Notes under the pieces: model-generated
Databases searched by the model: none
The model's input: the letters and a program-made list of their open reading frames with translations, nothing else
What the model was told of the DNA's origin: nothing
Part shown: piece after piece, positions 21,605 to 31,729 of the stretch
Numbering within the stretch: the first letter of the stretch is position 1
Layout: every line of letters begins with the position of its first letter
Assembly: GCA_033980235.1 (NCBI GenBank)
Contig: CM067075.1
Location: 17,124,844 to 17,188,843 of the forward strand
DNA from: Diadema setosum
Lineage: Eukaryota > Echinodermata > Echinoidea > Diadematoida > Diadematidae
DNA: 64,000 nucleotides
Reading direction: 5' to 3'
Made by a program: the position numbers and the translations under genes

Positions 21605-22990
21605 TTGTTATTCCCAAGGTTCGTTATCCCCAAGGTTCGTTAATCAAAGAAGGAACTGGTAACGGTTCGCATATTCTGAAAGTTCTATAATTATGGTATG
21701 CACCTTTTTTCCCCATTTTTTTTATGCCTCCGCCACGAAGTGGTGCCGGAGGCATTATGTTTTCGGGTTGTCCTTCCGTCCGTCCTTCCGTCCGTCCGTA
21801 ATGAATTTTGTGGACAGCGTAACTAAAAAACCTTTTGAGGTATCTTAATGAAACTTGGCATGTATGTGTATTAGGGAATGAAGTTGTGCCTATCAACTTT
21901 TGGGTGCACATGCTCAAGGTCAAAGGTCAAAAGGTCAAGATCAAATACGTAAAATTTCACTATTTCCACCATATCTATGCAATGCCTGAAGATATTTTCT
22001 TGAAACTTAGTGTATACATGTATTACCCAATTAAGATTTTCTGGTGAAAGTTTGGGGTCATGAGGTCAAAGGTCAAAGGTCAAAAGGTCAAGTAAAAATA
22101 TTAAAACTTCACTTTTTTCTCCATAACTTGGAAATTGTTCAAGGTATCTTCATGGAACATAGTATATATGCATGTACTGACTGGCAGTGATTATCTAGAG
22201 AATTTAGGGTTCATGGGGTCAAAGGTCAGGGGGTCAAAGGTCAAGGGCAACACTTCAAAATTTTACTATTTCCCTCGTATTTATGCAATGCCAGCAGGAT
22301 TATTTTTTTTTACACTTGGTGTATCCATGTATAACCTCGTAGAGATTCTCTGGAAACTTTCTTTTCTTTTTCTTTTTTTTTTTTTTGCCTCAAAGGTCAA
22401 AAGATCAAAGATCAAGGGAAAGTGCTGAACTAACTTTTTCCTCCATATCTCGGAAGTGGCTCAAGTTATCTTGACTCGTTCTACATATTTATGTATGTTC
22501 TGCCTGACAGTGATTATCCTCTGAATTTTACGGTCAAAGGCCAGATGAAAATGGTAACAATGCACTTTTCAATACAGAAATTGCACTTTTTCTCCATACC
22601 TTGAAAATTACTCAATGCATAAACTTATGAATGGGTCAAAGTCAAGTTAAAGTCCTTAAATCCCCAAATACATGCTCTACTATTCATCCAATTAAACCTA
22701 GGTCAAGGAAGGTGAACATTCAACACATTTGTGACAAACTTGTCATTTTAATATTTTGCCAATTTTGTAAAAATGTAATCACACATTGTCCACATGTACT
22801 AGAGACCTATCAGGAGAATCATGCATTATGGCGGAGGCATACCAGTCGCCTTAGCGACATTTCTAGTTTTATTTTCGGATTAACGAATCTTCAGAATACA
22901 AAACTTTCTGAATAACGCCACAAAATGTTCGGTTTCGGAACGTCTATAGGTATACGGAATTGTGGTTTGGATTAACGAACCTTTGGAACA
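21605..22990. repeat. CGTTATCCCCAA / GATTAACGAA repeat split by the Helitron-like element
   Basis: The left flank (21605-21690, repeated AAGGTTCGTTATCC) and right flank (22868-22985, GGATTAACGAATCTTC and GGATTAACGAACCTTTGG) are inverse versions of each other and resemble 865-1060. The Helitron-like copy lies between them, which indicates insertion into an older inverted-repeat element. Confidence 0.45.
21724..22866 (+). mobile_element. Helitron-like non-autonomous element, copy 2, with AGGTCA tandem arrays
   Basis: Same architecture as 5772-7093, in the opposite orientation. The 32-bp GCCTCC/GGAGGC palindrome is at 21724-21755, followed by CCGTCCTTCCGTCCGTCC. About six tandem units of roughly 150 bp each bear clustered AGGTCA motifs, for example TCAAAGGTCAAAGGTCAAAA near 22069. 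A terminal hairpin GTCGC-ctta-GCGAC (22845-22858), ATTT and CTAG (22863-22866) close the element, followed by T. The shared hairpin-CTAG-T end in two independent copies supports these as true termini. No protein is encoded. The unit spacing is conserved between copies while sequence outside the AGGTCA clusters has drifted. Confidence 0.6.
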
Positions 22991-24160
22991 AAGAACATCA
23001 CTGCATCAGACAGACGACATGTAAAAAAAATAGATGTAGATAGAAACAAGACAGACGGCTGCAAACAGTCAGACAGACACAATGACTGACTGACTGATTT
23101 AATCGAGTCTATCATGACTGAATGACTGGGTGAATTACTTGGCTGATAAACAGACAGACTTAAGATTGTACATACAGACTTACAGACAAAAGGTAGGCAG
23201 ACCAAGGAGCTTCCTGTTGGGCAGATATGATAATAGGGCAGACACATTCCATCAAAAGTTTGATAAGAAAGACATGAAACAATTTTTTGAATTGGAATTG
23301 GAAAATTTTGATGTGGGAAAATATTTCATGAGATGTTAAAGCATCTATAAAAGGGGATGTCGGACGTTCGTCAAGTCAAAGTCGGTTTCATTTCTCCAAA
23401 ATAATGTGTTGAAGGCACGATGCAAAAATCAGATAGTTGACACTTTTTCATCAATGTATCTATCTAAATACTTTACAAAAGCCTGTTCCAATATCTTATT
23501 ATCGTGGAAGCCAAAAAGTTGTCAAGATTGTGAGCAAGCCAAGTGAGAGGATCAATCACCGCCTAGAGGTCATGTTACTATAGTTTTGTCAAGGATATTT
23601 ATAAAATAATAAATGGCTTTTGATATACTGTTACATGTCATCCAACAATTGTCCAGTGTACAAGAAAAATAGCACGGTTGTTTGGGAAAGTAAGAACGGT
23701 ATCCTTTGTAACATTAGTCTTTTTTTTCTGAATGACTCCGAAATAAATGATAAATATTTATAAGATTACAAACTCTGATGCCATGTGTATTCGGGCTTTT
23801 TGCTTCTCTATATCTCTCTGTATATATATAAAAACTTCAAAAAAAGTTTGGTAATCTGAGTTTCATCAATCATGTTTCATCTTTCCTTAGAAATGATTCA
23901 TTTGTGCTTAGTACCACAGAAAGATTGTTTTATTTTGTTTAAGATGATACCATACTTGTTATGATTATCGTATACATGGAGGTGCAGTGCTTACAAATAT
24001 GAGGTAAAGTCAGAATTGAAAAGCTTCAAAATGGCCCAATTTTTGACGTTCGTAATGCAGTTTCCTCGTGATGAGTGAGTTCCCCAATTTTTCTTTGGTG
24101 TTCATTTACTGTAACATCAGCATTTTTATGGATTGAAACATGTATGCGTTCAACCAAACA
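22990..24160. other. Intergenic, no gene seen
   Basis: Contains GACTGACT / CAGACAGA simple-sequence wording near 23015-23195 and otherwise AT-rich unique-looking sequence. Confidence 0.4.
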
Positions 24161-24166
24161 GATAAA

Positions 24167-24184
24167 CGCACACACACACACACA

Positions 24185-24222
<38 letters not shown>

Positions 24223-24293
24223 CACACCACATCATTACACACACATACATACACACACACACACACACACGCACACACACACACAAACGATCA
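24167..24293. repeat. (CA)n microsatellite
   Basis: Over 100 bp of CA repeats with a few CG and TA interruptions. The Thr-His and Cys-Val frames over it on the two strands are artefacts. Confidence 0.95.
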
Positions 24294-24352
24294 TGACTCA
24301 AACCATTTCATCTCACAGAACCTCGCCACATTAACCGCAACAAAGACATAAA

Positions 24353-24680
24353 GGCCCGAATTCACGAAGGTGGTACAAATGAAACCATGGTTTAAACCTT
24401 GGACAAAAACCATGGAGCGCCAAGTGTCGCATGGAATATTTCGTCACGAAATCAGTCATTTCGTTGATGAAATTATTATTTTGTAACAAAATGACAACAT
24501 TTTGTAACTAAATGAATATTTCGTCCACGGAATGATAATTTCGTTAACGAAACCTGTCATTTTATCGACAAAATGACCAATTTCGTAACGAAATAGTCCG
24601 TGCGACACTTGGCGCTCCATGGTTTTTGTCCATGGTTTAAACCATGGTTTTTGTTTGTACCACCTTCGTGAATTCGGGCC
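24353..24680. mobile_element. Palindromic MITE with GGCCCGAATTCACGAAGG termini
   Basis: The 328-bp element has exact inverse ends: GGCCCGAATTCACGAAGGTG at the left and its inverse at the right. Pairing continues through CCATGGTTTAAACC and GGAGCGCCAAGTGTCGCA for about 78 bp per arm. The interior is built from repeated short palindromes of the form ATTTCGTNACGAAAT. Both flanks start AAA, consistent with a 3-bp target duplication. No protein is encoded. The high arm identity suggests recent activity. Confidence 0.75.
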
Positions 24681-24789
24681 AAAGAGATGAAATGGCATGG
24701 TCTTGATTTTATTGGAATTTTATCTTTATTTTGTCTTCATTTTGTCGTTATTTTGTGTTTACTTTATGTTTACTTTGTCTTCAAATTGT

Positions 24790-25117
24790 CAATGAACATG
24801 ATCGGGCCTCAGCATCTGGTGGACGAGCCAAGTGCGTGCACCACCGCCTAATGGCACCGTGTCCTCATGCTGTTGATTGGCGTCAACCAGTATCTGACGG
24901 AGTCTTGCCTTTATCTCGTTGCATATTTTATGACCCTCTTCCCCACAGCTCGACCAAGTTGATCCCAAAAATGTTCTATGGGGTTGAGGTCAGGGCTGCA
25001 TGCAGGCCAGTCCATTCTAATGATGCCCTCTCTCTCTCTCGAGAAAGTTGCGCACATGTCTCGCTCTATGTGGTTTTGCGTTGTCATCTTTCTCAGCTTA
25101 AATTCTAAGAATAACAT
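24790..25117 (-). pseudogene. Tc1-like transposase C-terminal fragment, broken
   Basis: The minus-strand frame contains MDWPACSPDLNPIEHFWDQL, the signature around the second catalytic acidic residue region of Tc1 transposases (W-P-x-x-S-P-D-L-N-P-I-E). Shifted frames downstream still read SMRTRC and ALGSST, corresponding to the family's MRRRC...GG-TRY ending. The N-terminal DNA-binding half and the first Asp of the DDE triad are absent upstream of 25117. Stops and frameshifts after about 24910 make it a relic. Confidence 0.8.
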
Positions 25118-25119
25118 TG

Positions 25120-25520
25120 CTTACAAGTGGCATGATGTACAACCATAAAACTTGATGAGCTGTCAAAATTGCCTGGCATGCCACCACTGAAAACTTGATG
25201 TGAAGTTAAGATGTCTATTGAAATTTGCCTTCATGGCTGGCCAGTTGAGAACAAAAGACATAACACAAAAGAACATATTCTTTATGTACTCTTCACGACC
25301 ATTCTCATTCATAAGGACAGTTTTTGTTCGTTTTGCAACTTCTCAATGCAGACCTTATCAGACACTTTTGAGTATACAGTTCTTTACTTGATACCAAAAT
25401 CATGAGTAGGATATCAGGTTAAAGAGAATTTAATACTCTTTCCATTGATATCAAACATGTATTGTATTGTGCTTACAAACTGGAGAAATTTACAACTGAA
25501 GTCAAATTTCCAAACTTTTT
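25120..25520. other. Intergenic, no gene seen
   Basis: AT-rich, with no remaining transposase sequence or terminal repeat recognised beside the Tc1 remnant. Confidence 0.35.
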
Positions 25521-25529
25521 TTGAAGGGT

Positions 25530-25531
25530 TT

Positions 25532-25602
<71 letters not shown>
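25530..25602. repeat. (TA)n microsatellite
   Basis: About 70 bp of TA with one TTTA interruption. Confidence 0.95.
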
Positions 25603-25849
25603 CGTCATCCTCTTTCGAGGGACTTTACTTAATTTAATATATAAAAATATCTAAAAGATTCATAAACGTACAGAGAGAAACATATAGGAACATAATGAAT
25701 ATGGGTATAAACAATTACTTGTAGACATATCAACGCATGATCTTCGACTCCTCTCTTAGAGTGTGACATTACCTCTTTATATCACTTCAACATATTTGTT
25801 TAACAAAATACATTGGAATGCACCTTCCCCTCGACTTAGCATGATGGGG

Positions 25850-27505
25850 TCATCCCACAAGACCGACACCCACGAGTCATATGGTCCATGAGACCGACAT
25901 AAAAAAAAAAAATAGGTCCATGAGTCATACAGCCCATGAGTTATACGGCTTATGGGTCGTACAGCCCATGAGTTCGACACTACGCACGAAAGGCTCACGA
26001 GACCAACACTAAGCAAAGAAAGCCCACGAGACTATACGATATAAAGGCTCACGAGACCGACATTACGCAAAAATAGGCTCACGAGACCGACACAAGGCAA
26101 AGAAAGCCCACGAGACTGACACTAGGCAAAGATGGTTCACGAGACCGACAGGATGAACAGCGCCATCTACATGTCAATTACAAATATGTACCTGTACAGG
26201 GTGTTCCATGAAGGGGAAAATTACATATTGGCAGGTGCAATTTCGTTACGCTATTAAGCGAGAGATTGTAACTAATTGAACAGCACCATCTACATATCAA
26301 CGACATCAAGTATGTATTTCTGCACGTGTAGCTTTTAGGGGGCAGTTTTGACACACTGCGGGGAGCGACATTGTTACCATTTTTAAAAAATGTATGAAAA
26401 AATGATAGAGAACAAAAACGATGTATATTTCAAATTTTAGATGATATCGTGCTGTCTTTAATAGGCTTTCCCAATTTCTAACTAGACGGTGGACAGGATG
26501 TAATTTTTTTCGCCCTTTTTTTTTTCTCGCTTAACTAGTTAAGTAGGCCTTTACTTAGATATCCTATCCGCCTGCTTATACTCGTCCGCTTAGAGTTTAA
26601 TTTGTAATTTTCTCTGTAACTATAATGTATGACATTCAACGGATGAAAGCATTTTAAATATATTGCAGCGATTCACCTCTATTTGTGGCTTGTGTTTATA
26701 AAACTATTTTACTCAAAAGGGTACATTTTTTATGAAATAGAATAGCTGTTTTCATGGATTCTTTTTCTTTTTCCGAATCCGCAACGCTACCTTAATAGAC
26801 GATTACATTATTTTCTGTGAATTTTTACTAAATCAACACCTTTGCAGATGACTACTCCCCCTCCATATCATGTAAAGCAGGTGTGCTCTGCAACATTGAC
26901 CATTTTGTGAAATATTTTCTTGTAAATTTCATTTCACATGTGGCTATTTTTCTAGTTGGTTGATCTGAATGTCCAAATCATTTTTTTCTCTTCTCAGTAG
27001 GTGTATACCGGTATGTGTTTTGTGGAAATGGAAACGAGGGTGTTTTGGCATTTTCGAAATTATTGTGGAAAGATCTGATGCACACTTTAACTGAGTTTTG
27101 CTATTTTTTTTTTCACAAACACTCACACACGCAAACACAATTAAAGATCTTGGACAGTTCAGGGGGTGAGGGAGGGCAACTGACGGGGCAACACCACAGC
27201 TAGCAACTCTCCTTTTCCATCTTTCATATCTTCCTTATGTCATTATCTGGACACCGTTGGTCTATAGATGGCGCTGTTCATCCCGTTGGTTTCGTGGGCC
27301 TTCTTTGCCTAGGTCGGTCTCGTGAGCCTCTTTTGCCTATAGTTTCGGTCTCGTGAGCTTTGTTTATGTACTGTCGGTCTCGTGAGCCTTTTAAGCGTAA
27401 TGTCGGTCTCGTGGGCTTTATTTGCGTAGTGTCGGTCTCGTGAGCCTTTTGTGCGTAGTGTCGAATTCATAGGCTGTATAACTCGTGGGGCTTATTTCCC
27501 TGAAA
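25850..27505. mobile_element. Foldback (TU-like) element with tandem-repeat arms
   Basis: The left arm (about 25850-26171) has six or more units of about 30 bp centred on GGCTCACGAGACCGACA. The right arm (about 27265-27505) carries about seven units of the inverse, TGTCGGTCTCGTGAGCC. The innermost stretch GAACAGCGCCATCTA (26156-26170) is mirrored by TAGATGGCGCTGTTC (27265-27279). The roughly 1.1 kb interior has no transposase frame. Long inverted arms made of short tandem units are the hallmark of foldback transposons such as Drosophila FB and the sea urchin TU elements (known class). Membership here is inference from architecture. Confidence 0.65.
26180..27260. other. Interior of the foldback element
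   Basis: AT-rich, with a second GAACAGCACCATCTACAT near 26278-26295 that duplicates the inner arm sequence. No open frame with a recognisable domain. Confidence 0.4.
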
Positions 27506-27699
27506 TCCAAATGCATGTTGATATGTGTTGATTTATGATACCCTCAGTATCATTTTTGCGGTGAAACGAATATCTAGAAACATTCCATATATTTTTAACG
27601 ATTTTTTTTTCTTCTATTTTTCTTCAGATTACTTGGGAACGCCCATAAAAAATCCTTCCAAACCAATATTCTTGAGATGACCTCATCTGTCAATCATTG

Positions 27700-27882
27700 C
27701 TAAAGTACTGAAATGTTTATTAAAAGACATTGGAATGCACCTTCCTCTCGACTCAGCATAACTTGCATGTTTCTGTGATATAAATGTGACTAACAAAAGA
27801 CATGGCGAGGGAACATGCAAGTTATGCTGAGTCGGGGGGGAAGGTGCATTCCAATGTCTTTTGTTAAACATTTCAGTACTTT
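27700..27882. mobile_element. Foldback MITE with CATTGGAATGCACCTTCC arms
   Basis: The left arm (about 27702-27772) reads AAGTACTGAAATGTTT ... CATTGGAATGCACCTTCC ... CTCAGCATAACTTGCATG. The right arm (about 27811-27882) is its inverse with few mismatches. A single arm of the same family, in the same orientation as the left arm, occurs at 25786-25846 just outside the large foldback element. Confidence 0.65.
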
Positions 27883-27949
27883 CTAAATTTTCTATACAAC
27901 TTACTTCATTAATATCGAAAATTCAACTGTTACCCAGCATATTCACTAA

Positions 27950-29220
27950 AAGTTAAAATCTCTTTTATTGCAATATCACCTGACTCTATCGAATCAACAA
28001 TTAATGTAGCATCCTCAGCTAACTGTGAAATACGAATATCATAAACAAACGGATTTTCATGAACTGGTGTGCTAATACTATGAATATTCATGTTAGACCG
28101 TATATACGTGTTGCCATTACCTCAACTACTAAAACGAATAACGCCGATAAAGGGCAACCCTGTCTAACGCCCCTTTTAATCTTAAATGCATTTGTAACCC
28201 ATCCATTGTTAATAATCTTTGCCATTACATCTGTGTATAAAACATCTATCCATTAATAAACGATTCCTTAAAATCAAATCTTTTAAAAACCTGCAAAAGA
28301 AACTTATGACTTAAGCAATCAAACGCTTTTAGAAAATCAAAAGAAAATCCTTTCTTTTTGAACACATGACCTTGGATTAATCTCAAATCATCTGCAGTTG
28401 AACGCCCTTTTATGTTCCCATCAGTCTGATCACAGGAAATAATTTAGTGAAGAACTCTTTGTAATCGCTGAGACACAACTCGAGCAATAGTTATTTCATA
28501 ATCTGTGTTTTATTATGATTTTGGTCTCCAATTATCTAAATTCATTCATCTCCCTTCTTATATACAAGTGTGAGAACACCTTGCTTCTGACTTTCAGATA
28601 AATCACCTTGTAACAGAAGCTTCATTTAGTCTCTCAGCCAATAAATCTTTTATATTTGTCCTAAAGCATTTATCAAATTAATACCTACCCAATCACGCCC
28701 AGGTGCTTTGTTATTTGACATAGACATAACATCTTTGTAACAGTCATTTTCTATAATCATTGTATCCCATCCATCTTATTCACAAAACTTTGTTCCTTTT
28801 GAATAACTATCTAATTCGACATCATCAAAAATTTTGTACCAGAATACAATTTGTTTTTTCATAATACTTCACCATACTCTTTAAAATTTCACTTTGAGAA
28901 AACAACTTCTTACCATCTTCAATAACACAATCAATTTCTTTTTTTTTTTTTTTTTTAGCTCCGTTCCTTTTTTTTTTCACGTTATAAAAAAAGCTCGGTT
29001 GATTTCTCATCGAACTCCATCCATTTTTCTCTTGCTCTTACATAATACACCTCTACATTTATACGTGTATATCACATCTAGTTCTTCCTGAACATTCTTC
29101 ATTATTTAGATATCTTCACTATTTAGGCCTACGTTTTTATTTACCATTTCACTAAGTCTGACAAATTTCTTTTGCAACTTTTTAATTCTCTCATTCTGCA
29201 AATTTTGTTTACATTTGAAT
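27950..29220 (-). pseudogene. L1/Tx1-like LINE ORF2 fragment (connector and reverse transcriptase), decayed
   Basis: Minus-strand blocks in order are: FFYNVKKKRN ... DDGK-like EDGKKLFSQSEILKSMVKYY (28825-29010), NKAPGRDWVGINLI (near 28690-28735), KGRSTADDLRLIQGHVFKKK with SFDFLKAFDCLSHKFLL (28290-28420), GWVTNAFKIKRGVRQGCPLS (near 28140-28210), and ISQLAEDATLIVDS (near 27990-28040). These are the standard L1/Tx1 motifs, including G-x-R-Q-G-C-P-L-S. Here the catalytic Y-A-D-D is degraded to L-A-E-D. Several stops and frame changes interrupt it. The clade is inferred from RQGCPLSA and DGK.L..QSEIL wording. Confidence 0.8.
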
Positions 29221-29252
29221 AACTAATAACTAATATAATAACTAACTTTGAC

Positions 29253-29255
<3 letters not shown>

Positions 29256-29327
<72 letters not shown>

Positions 29328-29348
29328 GTGTGTGTGTGTGTGTGTGTC
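29256..29348. repeat. Compound (CA)n-(TC)n-(TG)n microsatellite
   Basis: CA repeats at about 29257-29290, TC repeats to about 29325, then TG repeats to about 29347. Confidence 0.95.
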
Positions 29349-29619
29349 ATGATTTTCCTTGTTAAATATGTTCTCTATTTTCCTGAGCTTCTGAAAGTGA
29401 TTCGTTGATTTTGTAATACCACTGCGGCAGAAAAGGGCCGACATAGGCATTCCATGAACCATGAAATGTTCTGCAGTCTCGCTATTTTCTTGATATCGCT
29501 TCTAGTTGCAGGGTCTATTTTGGAACCGCAATTTAGGAGTCGCTGGTAAGATTCTTTATTCATAACATTTATTATGTCTTCACACAGATTACATTTGTGA
29601 CATACATCTATAGATCAAT

Positions 29620-29700
29620 AAATAATACCAATACTATAATACTAATACTAATACTAATACTAATACTATTAACAATACTGATAATAGTGATAATAATAAC
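29620..29700. repeat. (ACTAAT)n short tandem repeat
   Basis: About six units of TACTAA around 29630-29668 grading into ATAAT-rich sequence. Confidence 0.75.
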
Positions 29701-30237
29701 AAGAATAATGGCCTCTTATAAAGCGCTGAAATCGGTCAAAATGATGCTTATTTTAATGCAATTCCGGTGAAGAGTGATATCACAATTTTTTTTGAAAACT
29801 CAATATACACAGACTGAACTTTGAGTGATGTTTCATGGTACAGAGGTACATGGTACATGGTCATCATTCTAAAGTATGTCATGCTCAAATTAGAAAATTA
29901 GAAATGTGCGGGGGAACCTACAGGAAATCAGATGCTTGTTGGGGTAGGTCACCATAAAAGAAGTCGAACACACTCGCACACATACACATACACACACTGC
30001 ACGCACGCAAATACACACACCAAAGAGAAATGAAAGAGTGAATACACCAACAAGACCGTCATAGAGACAGTAAATAATATGAGTGTCTGCAGCAGCGAGA
30101 GAAAAGAAACTATGGAAAATAGATTGAAGACGAAACCATGTGGGCCTGGTCAACAACCATGCCGCGCAGTCTAAATCAATGCTATATACTGATTTCAAAT
30201 CAGCAGTCAATTTATGCTGTCACCAGAGTACTGTATT

Positions 30238-30244
30238 ATATATA

Positions 30245-30299
<55 letters not shown>
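30238..30299. repeat. (TA)n microsatellite
   Basis: About 60 bp of TA. It borders the left terminus of the Tc1-type MITE. Confidence 0.95.
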
Positions 30300-30300
<1 letters not shown>

Positions 30301-31029
30301 AGTATACAACAGAAGTGAGTACACCCCATGTGAACTTTTAAAAAAATTGAATGTAATTCTTTACATTGTTTGTGTTATATGTAATATTTGCATGGAAACA
30401 TGGTTAAATCTGGAGTTTTATGGTCAACAGCACTGACAGTGGTCATAATTTTCCTTAGCACAAAAAACAACAACAACAAAAAAAAACATGTTGATATGAC
30501 ATGGCACTGCCTTATAATTCCCCTCTGCATTCTTTTATCTGTGTTTCACTCCTGTTTGATGACTTCTTGGAGTGGTCAGAGTTTGACTCACTTTAATTCT
30601 TGCATTCCTCTGTGCATTACTACTGGTGTGACTAGCGTGGTCAGGAGAAATCATCGAACATGCAACGGACTCCCTTGGTAACTTTTCAGAAAAGCAGTTA
30701 CATGCATGGAACACAAACGCAAGGTCACTACCATGTAATATCAACATGTTTTTCATGAGGAAGAACTAGGACCATAAAACTCCAGATGTGATCATATTTC
30801 AATGCAAATATTAAACATGGTGTACTCACTTTTGTTGCCACTATTTTCATGAAAATTGATATGCATAATATTTCATAATCAAGGTTGTGAATACTAGTTT
30901 TTGCCTCAATTCCTATCACGCCAGGTCCTTTTTATAATCTCTGTGAGACTTATTATCTAAAATCAACAACTTGAAGAACTACATTCGAATTTTCAAATGC
31001 TCATGTGGGGTGTGCTCACTTCTGTTGGA

Positions 31030-31033
<4 letters not shown>
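30300..31033. mobile_element. Tc1/mariner-type non-autonomous element inserted in a TA tract
   Basis: The left end AACAGAAGTGAGTACACCCC and the right end GGGGTGTGCTCACTTCTGTT are inverse copies. They extend to about 45 bp each with a few mismatches. Subterminal pairs (CATAAAACTCCAGAT / ATCTGGAGTTTTATG) also match. (TA)n tracts lie on both sides, consistent with TA-targeted Tc1/mariner insertion. No transposase frame is seen. Confidence 0.6.

Positions 31034-31070
<37 letters not shown>
31031..31070. repeat. (TA)n microsatellite
   Basis: TA tract on the right side of the MITE, probably the other half of the tract it inserted into. Confidence 0.9.
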
Positions 31071-31073
<3 letters not shown>

Positions 31074-31239
31074 AAAGAAAGGGAAAACTGACCAGAAACA
31101 AATAATAGATAAAGTTTTCACTACATGATTGTATACAATAAAAATTGAGTAAGTTGTCCACGTGTTGGCGTGATAATAATATTATCAAAAACAGAACTGA
31201 AACCACCACTTGAGAAAGAGCGAATCGCTCGAAAATTTG

Positions 31240-31617
31240 TGTGCTTTTTTGTTTGTTTGTTTGTCTGTTTGTTTGTTCATTTTCCATCTGAGAGGATGGC
31301 TAGATAACCCATATTCAGCAATGCTAAGCTGGTCTTCCATGGGATCCAGTTGGATGTTTGTCGGGTCCACTTCACCGGGTTAAACACCCTGCTCTTTGCG
31401 ATGAATAAATGAAGCGGGATCTTTTACGTACATGAGATGTGACTCTTTCACACACGGAACCTCCATTTTATAACCTATCCAAGGGACAAAGTGTTTTGCC
31501 TCTTGCTAGAGGGGACGGTATGATTACACATAACATTGCTCAGTCCAGACCCGGGTTCGAACCCGAGTCGCTTGGGTCGGAGGCAGACGCTCTACCGACA
31601 GAGCCAACTCACCGCCC
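31240..31617 (-). mobile_element. tRNA-derived SINE
   Basis: The minus-strand head (31617 to about 31547) reads like a tRNA, with box A-like TGGCTCTGTCGGTAGAGCG and box B GGTTCGAACCC (within 31553-31564). The body continues through GTAAAAGATCCCGCTTCATT and CATCCTCTCAGATGG. It closes in an (AAAC)n-type tail (about 31245-31275, seen as TTTG on the + strand). Head, body and A-rich tail are the parts of a tRNA-derived SINE. Confidence 0.75.
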
Positions 31618-31670
31618 AAATAAACTGCTGGTGAATGCAGCATGAACTTGGTTTCAGTTTTGTTTTTATG

Positions 31671-31675
<5 letters not shown>

Positions 31676-31728
<53 letters not shown>
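31676..31728. repeat. (TA)n microsatellite
   Basis: About 50 bp of TA. Confidence 0.95.

Positions 31729-31729
<1 letters not shown>

Noticed and set aside
31547..31617. Functional tRNA gene on the minus strand
   Set aside because: Box A and box B are good, but the anticodon stem and acceptor pairing are poor. The sequence continues into a SINE body and (AAAC)n tail, so it is a SINE head.
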